From positions 1 through 20,722 of the forward strand of contig JACKCD010000074.1 of assembly GCA_020634215.1 (NCBI GenBank): a stretch of 20,722 bases of DNA. The letters run 5' to 3'. A model generated the notes under the pieces. That model did no database searches, had not been told where the DNA came from, and saw only the letters and a program-made list of their open reading frames with translations. Shown here one piece after another: positions 1-6,386 of the stretch (its first letter is position 1; the number at the start of each line of letters is the position of its first letter). The stretch comes from Ardenticatenaceae bacterium (GTDB lineage: Bacteria; Chloroflexota; Anaerolineae; Promineifilales; Promineifilaceae). The translations under genes were made by a program, and so were the position numbers.

Positions 1-1143
1 CACATCCTCAAGATGTTCTATCTGGTGCCGGGGGCAATGGAGCCGTCGCGCCTCATCCGCGAGAGGATGGAGGAGGTGTTTGCCCTGACTCCACGCGGCA
101 ACCTGGTGGGGGTGGTCAGCGACGGCAGCGCGGTGCTGGGGCTGGGCAACATCGGCGGGCGGGCGGCAATGCCCGTCATGGAAGGCAAGGCGATTTTGTT
201 CCACACCTTTGCCGGGGTCGAAGCGTTCCCCATCTGCCTTAGCACCCAGGATCCGGACGAGATCATTGACGTGGTGCTGCAGCTTGAGCCAACCTTTGGC
301 GGCATCAATCTGGAAGACATCAGTGCGCCGCGCTGTTTTTACATTGAAAACAAGCTGCGCGAGCTGACCGACATCCCGATTTTCCACGATGACCAGCACG
401 GAACGGCCGTTGTTGTTCTCGCGGGTATCATGAACGCTTGTCGGCTGACGGGCAAACATCCGGGCGAACTGACGATTACCGTCAACGGCGCGGGCGCGTC
501 GGCGGTGGCCGTGACCAAGCTGCTGATGGCAATGGGGGTGGAGGATGTGGTGATGTTGGACAGCCGGGGGGCGTTGTACAAGGGGCGCAAGGGGATGAAC
601 TGGATTAAGGAGGAGATGGCGAACCTGACGAACCAGGATAAGCTGAAGGGGGATTTAGCAACGGCCGTTAAAGGGCGTGACGTGTTTATCGGCCTCTCTG
701 CCCCCGGCGTTCTCAGCGGCGACATGGTGCGCACGATGGCAAAAGACCCCATGATCTTCGCCCTCGCCAACCCCACCCCCGAAATCATGCCCGATGAGGC
801 GTTGGCCGCTGGAGCCAGCATCGTTGCCACCGGGCGCAGCGACTTACCCAACCAGGTCAATAACTCCCTCGCCTTCCCCGGCATCTTTCGCGGTGCCCTC
901 GACACCCGCGTTCGCAACATCACCGACGCGATGAAAATCGCCGCTGCCCAGGCCATCGCCGGGCTGGTTCCCGACCGGGAGCTGCGCCCCGACTGGATTA
1001 TTCCCAAAGGCACCGACTTCTCCGTCGCTCCTGCCGTAGCCGAAGCGGTCGCCCGCAAAGCCATTGAAACCGGCGCAGCCCGCACCCCCGCCGACCCCGC
1101 CGCCATCGCCGAGCGGGTGCGCCGTTTTATTTACGAAGAATAA
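1..1143 (+). CDS. NAD(P)-dependent malic enzyme, 5' end missing
   Basis: This enzyme oxidatively decarboxylates malate to pyruvate and CO2 in the cytoplasm, making NAD(P)H. The frame is open at base 1, so the start lies outside the window; 380 residues are visible. The malic N-domain is seen with GNLVGVVSDGSAVLGLGNIG, then the MEGKAILF segment carrying the expected catalytic lysine, the acidic metal-binding INLEDI motif, and PIFHDDQHGTA with its Asp pair. The C-terminal Rossmann domain follows (VNGAGASAVAV), and the late PNQVNNSLAFPGIFRGAL block is typical of the bacterial enzymes. The protein ends shortly after this block, so there is no phosphotransacetylase-like C-terminal domain: it is the short form. 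Two AACGGCCGTT palindromes lie inside it (402, 660). An inverted repeat follows the stop. Family assignment is secure; NAD versus NADP preference cannot be read. Confidence 0.95.
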   Translation, partial: HILKMFYLVPGAMEPSRLIRERMEEVFALTPRGNLVGVVSDGSAVLGLGNIGGRAAMPVMEGKAILFHTFAGVEAFPICLSTQDPDEIIDVVLQLEPTFGGINLEDISAPRCFYIENKLRELTDIPIFHDDQHGTAVVVLAGIMNACRLTGKHPGELTITVNGAGASAVAVTKLLMAMGVEDVVMLDSRGALYKGRKGMNWIKEEMANLTNQDKLKGDLATAVKGRDVFIGLSAPGVLSGDMVRTMAKDPMIFALANPTPEIMPDEALAAGASIVATGRSDLPNQVNNSLAFPGIFRGALDTRVRNITDAMKIAAAQAIAGLVPDRELRPDWIIPKGTDFSVAPAVAEAVARKAIETGAARTPADPAAIAERVRRFIYEE

Positions 1144-1148
1144 ATAGT

Positions 1149-1222
1149 ACGCAGATTTACCTGATTTTCCTGATATTGGTTATTGGATGGCTAAAAATCA
1201 GGTGAATCAGGTAAATCTGCGT
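1149..1222. repeat. Intergenic inverted repeat, 26-nt arms (ATCAGG-type units)
   Basis: The arm at 1149-1174 is the reverse complement of 1197-1222 at 24 of 26 positions, with a 22-nt loop. Each arm holds CCTGATT/CCTGAT units, so it is a short tandem repeat folded on itself. It starts 6 nt after the malic enzyme stop and ends 12 nt before the chosen aldo/keto reductase start. It could act as a terminator for the first gene, but it has no T-run. Confidence 0.8.
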
Positions 1223-1234
1223 CCCATAAAAAAC

Positions 1235-2170
1235 ATGAAATACAGACAACTAGGAAATTCCGGTGTTCGCGTGTCTACCATTGGGCTAGGCACCAATCAG
1301 TTTGGCGGCGTGGTTGACCAAGCAGGTGTCAACGAGATCATTGCCGCCGCCCAGGAGTTGGGCATCAACTTTATTGATACCGCCGACATTTACGCTGGCA
1401 CACAATCAGAAATCACGCTGGGTGAGGCACTCAAGGGGCGGTGGGATCGCTTTGTGGTGGCGACCAAGGTGTGTATGAAGATGGGCGACGGCCCCAACGA
1501 CATCGGCACCTCCCGCTACCACATTATGCACGGGGTGGAGGCCAGCCTGCGCCGCCTGCAAAGCGACCACATTGACCTGTACCAAATGCACCGCTGGGAT
1601 GCCACTACCCCGGTTGAAGAAACGATGCGGGCGCTGGATGATTTGGTTCGCAGCGGCAAGGTGCGCTACATTGGTGCTTCCAACTACGCCGCCTGGCAAA
1701 TGGCACGCGCCAACACGCTGGCCGAGTTTCGCGGCTGGTCGTCATTTGTCACCATCCAATCCCACTACCACATGCTGGAGCGAGAAGTGGAGAAAGAGGT
1801 GATTCCGTTTTGCCAGGCGCATGGCGTGGGGTTCATCCCGTTTTTCCCGCTGGCGGGTGGCTTTTTGACGGGCAAATACAAGCGTGGGGAGGGGGCACCG
1901 GCCGGCACGCGGGGCGAGCGTAGCCCCTATGTGCAAGGGTACATGACCGATGCTAACTATGACCACGTAGAGGCAATGACCGCGTGGGCAGAGGAGCGCG
2001 GCCACACGATGGCCGAACTCGCCCACGCCTGGCTGCTGGCGCAGCCCACCGTCTGCTCTGTCATCTCCGGCCTCACCAAGCTGTCGCACCTAGAGGCGAA
2101 CGCCAAGGCAGCGGATTGGGAATTGACCCCCGATGAGGTGGCGGAAGTGGAGAAGCTGTTGGGGAACTAA
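1235..2170 (+). CDS. Aldo/keto reductase
   Basis: This is an NADPH-dependent cytosolic reductase of the TIM-barrel AKR superfamily, 311 residues with the chosen start. The N-terminus MKYRQLGNSGVRVSTIGLGT is the standard AKR opening. The catalytic tetrad is visible: Asp and Tyr in FIDTADIYAG, Lys in VVATKV, and His in YQMHRWD. The phosphate-binding RYIGASNY strand and the C-terminal SVISGLTKLSHLEANA block follow. An in-frame ATG at 1187 would add 16 residues (MAKNQVNQVNLRPIKN), but these are encoded by the right arm of the upstream inverted repeat and match nothing in the family, so 1235 is preferred despite a weak Shine-Dalgarno sequence. The substrate is unknown; the family includes general carbonyl reductases and potassium-channel-beta-like proteins. 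It converges with the MerR gene across a hairpin. Confidence 0.93.
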   Translation: MKYRQLGNSGVRVSTIGLGTNQFGGVVDQAGVNEIIAAAQELGINFIDTADIYAGTQSEITLGEALKGRWDRFVVATKVCMKMGDGPNDIGTSRYHIMHGVEASLRRLQSDHIDLYQMHRWDATTPVEETMRALDDLVRSGKVRYIGASNYAAWQMARANTLAEFRGWSSFVTIQSHYHMLEREVEKEVIPFCQAHGVGFIPFFPLAGGFLTGKYKRGEGAPAGTRGERSPYVQGYMTDANYDHVEAMTAWAEERGHTMAELAHAWLLAQPTVCSVISGLTKLSHLEANAKAADWELTPDEVAEVEKLLGN

Positions 2171-2185
2171 GTGTGATGATTTGGT

Positions 2186-2238
2186 GAGATTGGAGATTGG
2201 AGATTGTAAACCTTCATCAATCTCCAATCTCCAATCTC
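2186..2238. repeat. Perfect inverted repeat of GATTGGA heptamers
   Basis: The arms 2186-2206 and 2218-2238 are perfect reverse complements over 21 nt with an 11-nt loop. Each arm is three tandem copies of a 7-nt unit (GAGATTG / CAATCTC phase). It sits between the convergent aldo/keto reductase and MerR genes and could serve as a bidirectional terminator, though it lacks a T-tract. Confidence 0.9.
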
Positions 2239-2255
2239 TAATCTCGATTCTTCGC

Positions 2256-3071
2256 TTACTGATACAACCAGACAATCTGCATATGGGCATCGGCACCGGG
2301 GGCGGTGAACCAGATTTCGCGGGGTGGTTCGGCCATGTCGTGACCGTTGGCCTTGATCCAGTCGTAGGCGGCGTCGTAGGCACCGAGAATGGCGGGGAAG
2401 TTGCAATCATCACCGTGGGCGTTGACGCAAACGGCCGTTCCGCCCGCCAACATCCGCAACGCAACCTCACCCTGCGGCATCAAATTGCCCCGCACCGGCC
2501 AGCAAATCTCAATTGGCCCATTCTCTTCCTCATTAATTTGCCCGTGATAAATGCCCAGCGGTGCGCCGCACAATTCGCCGCCCTGCGCTTCTACGACTTG
2601 CTGCAACTGCGCCAGCGCCGTGCGAATGGCCTCATCCAACTCATTGACCAATGGACGGCGGGTAATCGTCGCCACCATCTGGGGTTCCAGCATAATTTGC
2701 TGTGCTGTAAATGACATGGTTTGCTCCTTATGACGTAGGGTTAATAGAACGGAGTGAATCGCCTGTTTCACCTGCTCCACACGGGCGGCATATCGCCTTT
2801 CATAGGCCAGGACGAGTACCTCATGCTGCTCTGGCGGAGCGGCAATCAACTGCTGGATGGCGCCCAGCGGCATCTCGATCTGCCGCAGGGCGCGAATCAG
2901 GCGGGCGGCGGCCAGTTGATCAGGCTGGTAGTAGCGATAGCCGGATTCGGGGTCTACATAGGCGGGGCGCAGGATGTCGCGTTCCTCGTAGAGCCGCAGT
3001 GCCTTGCGCGACAGCCGCGAGGCTTCGGCGAAGTCGCCGATTGAGAGGTGGGTGGGTTGTGCTTTCTCCAT
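2256..3071 (-). CDS. MerR-family regulator with GyrI-like effector domain
   Basis: This is a cytoplasmic transcription regulator of 271 residues, close to the size of the multidrug sensor BmrR. An N-terminal winged helix-turn-helix (about residues 9-75) contains LSIGDFAEASRLSRKALRLY and the MerR signature SGYRYY. A helical linker (about 76-115) leads to a C-terminal GyrI/AraC-effector-binding-like domain (about 120-271) with GAPLGIYHG and a final ADAHMQIVWLYQ strand. In this family the C-domain binds small hydrophobic ligands and the dimer untwists promoters that have an over-long spacer. Such a promoter lies directly upstream (3079-3109), which suggests autoregulation. A LysE-type exporter is encoded just upstream on the same strand and could be a target. 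The ligand is unknown. Confidence 0.92.
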   Translation of the reverse strand: MEKAQPTHLSIGDFAEASRLSRKALRLYEERDILRPAYVDPESGYRYYQPDQLAAARLIRALRQIEMPLGAIQQLIAAPPEQHEVLVLAYERRYAARVEQVKQAIHSVLLTLRHKEQTMSFTAQQIMLEPQMVATITRRPLVNELDEAIRTALAQLQQVVEAQGGELCGAPLGIYHGQINEEENGPIEICWPVRGNLMPQGEVALRMLAGGTAVCVNAHGDDCNFPAILGAYDAAYDWIKANGHDMAEPPREIWFTAPGADAHMQIVWLYQ

Positions 3072-3078
3072 GCCCAGA

Positions 3079-3109
3079 AGTATAGGGCTTGCCCCAAGGG
3101 ACGAGTCAA
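3079..3109 (-). promoter_or_regulatory. MerR-type promoter with 19-bp spacer
   Basis: Read on the minus strand, TTGACT (3109-3104) and TATACT (3084-3079) are separated by 19 bp, which is too long for unaided sigma70 but is the hallmark of promoters activated by MerR-family regulators. A small dyad, CTTG-GGG-CAAG, lies in the spacer. The predicted transcript start falls within a few bases of the MerR ATG at 3071, so the message would be leaderless or nearly so. Confidence 0.55.
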
Positions 3110-3120
3110 GGGGGAATGGT

Positions 3121-3144
3121 GGGAAAAACGGCCGTTTTTTACCC
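3121..3144 (-). terminator. Possible bidirectional terminator built on the AACGGCCGTT palindrome
   Basis: The iterated palindrome at 3127-3136 is extended here by A-rich and T-rich flanks and by GGG/CCC, giving a compact hairpin with a T-run on either strand. It overlaps the LysE stop codon (3139-3141). Its position fits termination after the LysE gene, but it also lies upstream of the MerR promoter. Confidence 0.35.
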
Positions 3145-3768
3145 CATCAACGCCAAAAACGCCGCACCCCCCACCCACAGTTGATACAATCCAAACAGCA
3201 GCAGTGCCACCGCCGCCAGTACGCTCAACGCTCGGTTCAGCCGCTCGCTCATTTGCCCCACCGTGCCAAACAAAATGGTCAGCCCCACCAGCCCCAGCAC
3301 AAACATCAGGTAGAACCCAACGACAAAGCTCAGCCCGACGGCCGGCGACTGCTCCCGCCACGCTTGCAGCACAATTGGCCCTGCCACCACTCCCCACAAA
3401 ATATAGGGATTGGGGTTGAGGATGTTGATTCCTACCGCCTGCCAAAAGCTGCGCTGCGCTGCCTCCTCGCTCACCTCCCATCGCACCCCACCCTGCCGCA
3501 GTCGTAAGATCGCCTTCCATGCCAGAAAGAGTATAAACAGCCCGCCTGCCAGCCGCAGCACGCTGACAAACCAGGGGGGAATTTGACTCAGCATAAAAAG
3601 TGCCAACGCCACAATAAAACCATCGGTGAGCCAGGGGGCAAAACAGACAGGCAGCGTCTTGCGCCACCCCTTCTGCAGTGCCTGCGAAATCAAAAAGAGC
3701 TTGAATGGGCTGGGTAGGGGAATATTGGGGAAGGCCAGAGCCATCCCTTGAAGAAAGAAAAGGAGCAT
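3139..3768 (-). CDS. LysE/RhtB-family amino-acid or small-molecule exporter
   Basis: This is an integral membrane translocator of about 209 residues with six likely membrane segments, the usual size for LysE/RhtB. It opens with a hydrophobic MLLFFLQGMALAFPNIPLPSPF segment, then FLISQALQKGWRK, and further hydrophobic helices such as VLRLAGGLFILFLAWKAI and GLSFVVGFYLMFVLGLVGL. The family exports amino acids or related metabolites using proton exchange. A GTG 33 bases upstream (3801) would add 11 residues that are encoded by the neighbouring inverted repeat, so the ATG at 3768 is chosen. The Shine-Dalgarno is weak. It lies between the SDR gene and the MerR regulator on the same strand. The substrate cannot be read from the sequence. 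Confidence 0.85.
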   Translation of the reverse strand: MLLFFLQGMALAFPNIPLPSPFKLFLISQALQKGWRKTLPVCFAPWLTDGFIVALALFMLSQIPPWFVSVLRLAGGLFILFLAWKAILRLRQGGVRWEVSEEAAQRSFWQAVGINILNPNPYILWGVVAGPIVLQAWREQSPAVGLSFVVGFYLMFVLGLVGLTILFGTVGQMSERLNRALSVLAAVALLLFGLYQLWVGGAAFLALMG

Positions 3769-3779
3769 GTTTAAGGGTA

Positions 3780-3814
3780 TGGTGCGTGGTGTGTCAATCA
3801 CGCACCACGCACCA
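3780..3814. repeat. Inverted repeat of GGTGCGT units
   Basis: The arms 3780-3794 and 3800-3814 pair at 14 of 15 positions, with one G/T difference and a 5-nt loop. Each arm is two copies of a TGGTGCG heptamer. It lies between the SDR stop (3821) and the LysE start, both on the minus strand. Confidence 0.8.
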
Positions 3815-3820
3815 CGTCTT

Positions 3821-4636
3821 TTACATCAACCCCACATACGCCCCACCATCTACTAGCATCATCATGCCGGAAACATAGCTGGCGGCGGGGGAAACGAGGA
3901 AGGCTGCCACACGACCAAACTCATCTGGCCGCCCCATCCGGCCGGAGGGGACGTTAGCAACAATGTTGGCCTCCTCAATTTCGGGGGTGGTACCTTTTTC
4001 TTCGGCCAAAAAGTTGAGAATGTAATCAATGCGCTCGGTTTTAGTCCAGCCGGGCAAAATGGAGTTGACGCGAATCCCTTCGCCGCCCAGTTCTTTGGAC
4101 AGCGACTTGGTTAACCCCACCACCGCCGGCCGAATTACATTCGACAGCAGCAAATTATCAATTGGTTCCTTCACCGAAATGCTGGTGACGGTGAGAATGC
4201 TGGCGGCATCGCTTTGACGTAGGTGGGGCAGGGCGGCATGAACCAGCCGCACCACGCTCATCAGCGTTAAGTCAACGCCAGTTTGCCAGGCATCCAGATC
4301 GGTGGTAACAAAGGTGCCTTTGGGTGGCCCGCCAGCGTTGGTAATGAGAATGTCCAGCCCGCCAAAAGCGTCTATGGTGGCCTGCACCATGCGCTCCACG
4401 TCGGCCGGAACGGCCACATCGCCAACGGCCGTTGCCACAACAGGCGTTGTGGACACTATACCACCCTCCCCCACTTCCGCCCGAATTTGCGCCACGGCTG
4501 CGTCGAGACGGTCTTGATGACGGCCGTTAATCATCACCTTCGCCCCCTCCCGCGCCAACTCCGTCGCCGCCGCCAACCCCAACCCCGCACTACCCGCCGT
4601 CACCAGCGCAATCTTGTCACGTAATCCTAAATCCAT
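3821..4636 (-). CDS. Short-chain dehydrogenase/reductase with atypical active site
   Basis: This is a cytosolic Rossmann-fold NAD(P)-dependent oxidoreductase of 271 residues. The cofactor loop is AGSAGLG (TGxxxGxG type), the structural motif is ITNAGG, and the IRVNSILPGWTKT segment is the usual post-active-site region. The catalytic YxxxK is not present: in the aligned place the protein reads SNVIR (Tyr to Ser, Lys to Arg), while the upstream TSIS serine remains. Some SDR subfamilies annotated as 3-oxoacyl-ACP reductase-like share this substitution, so the reaction is uncertain. The start at 4636 is supported by a strong purine-rich ribosome site (AAGGAAGG). It begins 15 nt after the acyl-CoA dehydrogenase stop, which implies co-transcription and a role in acyl-CoA or branched-chain catabolism. 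Confidence 0.92.
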   Translation of the reverse strand: MDLGLRDKIALVTAGSAGLGLAAATELAREGAKVMINGRHQDRLDAAVAQIRAEVGEGGIVSTTPVVATAVGDVAVPADVERMVQATIDAFGGLDILITNAGGPPKGTFVTTDLDAWQTGVDLTLMSVVRLVHAALPHLRQSDAASILTVTSISVKEPIDNLLLSNVIRPAVVGLTKSLSKELGGEGIRVNSILPGWTKTERIDYILNFLAEEKGTTPEIEEANIVANVPSGRMGRPDEFGRVAAFLVSPAASYVSGMMMLVDGGAYVGLM

Positions 4637-4651
4637 CTTTCTTTCCTTCCT

Positions 4652-5800
4652 TCACTCTTTCCCCACCACATCCCGCGCAATGACAATGCGCTGAATGTGG
4701 GAGGTGCCTTCGTAAATTTGCAGCCCCTTGATGTCGCGGTAATACCGTTCCACCGGGTACTCATTGCTGTACCCCCGACCCCCGTGAATGAGAACGGCAT
4801 CGGAGGCGGCTTTAACGGCCGTTTCCGTCGCCAACAACTTCGCCATCGAGGTTTGCCGCGTCGTCGGCCGGCCGTTTTCCTTCGACCACGCCGCCCGGTA
4901 CACCATCAGCCGCGCCGCCTCAATATCCGTCGCCATATCGGCAATCGTCGCCTGGATCATTTGAAAATCCCCAATGCGCTGCCCAAACTGCCGCCGCTGC
5001 CGCGCAAACGCCACCGACGCATCCAAACACGCCTGGGCAATCCCCACCGCCCCCGCCGCCACCCCTAAACGGCCGTGATCCAGCGCCGACATCGCCACCG
5101 TGAACCCGCCCCCCACCTCACCCAACAAAGCACTCTTGGGAATGCGGCACTCCTCAAAGGTGATAAAGGCGTGGTCGGAGGAGCGATGACCTAGCTCCTT
5201 GCCCGGCATCGGCCGGCGGTTAAAACCAGGGGTGTTGGTTTCCACAATAAAGGCGCAAATCCCGCGATGGCGCAGGCTGCGGTCTACGCTGGCAAAAACC
5301 AATGCCACATCAGCAATGCCGCCGTTGGTAATCCAATGCTTGGTTCCATTAAGGACAAAGCTGTCGTCTTCCTCCCGCGCCGTCGTCTCCATGCTGGCCG
5401 CATCCGACCCTGCGTTTGGCTCCGTCAAGCAATAGCAGCCGATGAGTTCCCCGGTCGCCAGCCGAGGCAACCAGGCCATCTTCTGCGCCTCTGTTCCCCA
5501 GTCACGGATGCACAAGGAAACGAGGCTGGCATGGACGGCCAAAAAGCCGCGCACCGACGAATCCGCCCGCCCCAATTCCTCAGAAATGAGGGTAAAGCTC
5601 AGGTAATCCATCGCCGAGCCGCCGTACTGCACCTCAATCGGCCCTGCCAAAAAGCCCAACTCCCCCATCCGCCGCACCAAATGCAGGGGAAATTCGCCCG
5701 ATTCGTCTGTCTCCCGCGCCAGCGGTGCCACTTCCTCCTGGGCAAACCGCCGCGCAATGGCTTGAATACGCTGTTGTTCTGCTGTCAGTTCAAAGTTCAT
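4652..5800 (-). CDS. Acyl-CoA dehydrogenase
   Basis: This is an FAD-dependent alpha,beta-dehydrogenase of acyl-CoA thioesters, 382 residues, the full family length, acting in beta-oxidation or amino-acid catabolism and passing electrons to ETF. The N-terminal helical domain starts MNFELTAEQQRIQAIARRFA. The middle domain carries YCLTEPNAGSDAAS, and the KHWITNGGIADVALVFA block contacts flavin. The C-terminal domain has FGQRIGDFQMIQATIADMAT and the QIYEGTSHIQRIVIAR motif, whose Glu is in the catalytic-base position of the medium/short-chain type enzymes. The chain-length preference is not deducible. It heads a two-gene unit with the SDR gene. No clear Shine-Dalgarno precedes the ATG, because an inverted repeat starts 12 nt upstream. 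Confidence 0.96.
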   Translation of the reverse strand: MNFELTAEQQRIQAIARRFAQEEVAPLARETDESGEFPLHLVRRMGELGFLAGPIEVQYGGSAMDYLSFTLISEELGRADSSVRGFLAVHASLVSLCIRDWGTEAQKMAWLPRLATGELIGCYCLTEPNAGSDAASMETTAREEDDSFVLNGTKHWITNGGIADVALVFASVDRSLRHRGICAFIVETNTPGFNRRPMPGKELGHRSSDHAFITFEECRIPKSALLGEVGGGFTVAMSALDHGRLGVAAGAVGIAQACLDASVAFARQRRQFGQRIGDFQMIQATIADMATDIEAARLMVYRAAWSKENGRPTTRQTSMAKLLATETAVKAASDAVLIHGGRGYSNEYPVERYYRDIKGLQIYEGTSHIQRIVIARDVVGKE

Positions 5801-5811
5801 GGGAAATGGGG

Positions 5812-5874
5812 AATTGGAGATTAGAGATTGGAGATTGATGCAGGTTCATAATCTCCAATCTCCAATCCCCAATC
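5812..5874. repeat. Inverted repeat of GATTGGA-type heptamers
   Basis: The arms 5812-5836 and 5850-5874 are reverse complements at 22 of 25 positions with a 13-nt loop. Each arm has three to four diverged 7-nt units. It is the same unit family as 2186-2238 although the flanking genes are unrelated. It fills the gap between the RidA-like gene and the acyl-CoA dehydrogenase, both on the minus strand. Confidence 0.85.
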
Positions 5875-5879
5875 TATAT

Positions 5880-6281
5880 TTACGGGATCACCGCCATCCC
5901 CTCCAACTCAATCAACGCTTCGTTTTGGAAGAATTTGTTGACTTCAAACAGTGCCATGGTGGGGTAGTAGTTGCCAAAGTAGCGGCGGTGGATGGCACCT
6001 AGGTCGCGCAGTTTGTCTACGTAGTTATCGCGGTCTTTGACAAAGATGTTGAGCTTAACGATGTCGGTCATTTGCCCGCCTGCCTGGGTGACGACCAGTT
6101 GAAAGTGGCGCAAAATTTCTTCGTATTGCAACAGCAGGTCGCCGGGGCCGATAATACGGCCGTTTTTTCCCGTTGCGTCTTGGCCTGCTAAAAAAAGCAG
6201 CCGCCCCTCCGTCACCAAAATGCCGTGGTTAAACCCACGCGGTTCGGCCAGTTCTGGCGGGTTGATAAATTGTTTCTCCAT
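5880..6281 (-). CDS. RidA-family protein lacking the deaminase arginine
   Basis: This is a 133-residue cytoplasmic protein of the YjgF/YER057c/UK114 (Rid) family, which forms trimers; canonical RidA hydrolyses reactive enamines and imines made by PLP enzymes. The fold markers are LFLAGQDATG, the ILRHFQLVVTQAGGQMTDIV helix, VKLNIFVKDRDNY, and the terminal LIELEGMAVIP strand. The key Arg of RidA (in the PARSxVEV context) is not present: this protein reads PTMALFEV, with Met at that place. It therefore most likely belongs to a Rid subfamily without enamine deaminase activity, of unknown role. The ribosome site GGGGAAGAAG precedes the ATG. It may be read with the genes downstream, but inverted repeats stand on both sides. 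Confidence 0.88.
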   Translation of the reverse strand: MEKQFINPPELAEPRGFNHGILVTEGRLLFLAGQDATGKNGRIIGPGDLLLQYEEILRHFQLVVTQAGGQMTDIVKLNIFVKDRDNYVDKLRDLGAIHRRYFGNYYPTMALFEVNKFFQNEALIELEGMAVIP

Positions 6282-6304
6282 ACTTCTTCCCCAACTCCGG
6301 TCTA

Positions 6305-6386
6305 ATTGAGAATTGAGAATAGGGAATTGAGAATGGAGAATGATGTACCGCTCCCCATTCTCAATTCTTCATTTCCCATTCTCAAT
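6305..6386. repeat. Inverted repeat of GAATTGA-type units
   Basis: The arms 6305-6336 and 6355-6386 pair over 32 nt with several mismatches in the middle and exact pairing at both ends (ATTGAGAAT outside, AATTGAGAATGG inside). The units are GAGAATT variants. It ends directly against the stop codon of the propeller gene and lies between it and the RidA-like gene on the minus strand. Confidence 0.75.

Noticed and set aside
339..1106. Long minus-strand open frame of 255 codons across the malic enzyme
   Set aside because: It is the shadow of a well-supported gene in GC-rich DNA; the translation has no recognisable motif.
1187..1234. N-terminal extension of the aldo/keto reductase from the ATG at 1187
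   Set aside because: It is encoded by the right arm of the intergenic hairpin and matches nothing in the family; the normal family start is at 1235.
2954..3667. Minus-strand frame of 237 codons over the MerR start and LysE gene
   Set aside because: It overlaps two recognisable genes in another frame and gives Gly/Ala/Arg-rich protein without family features.
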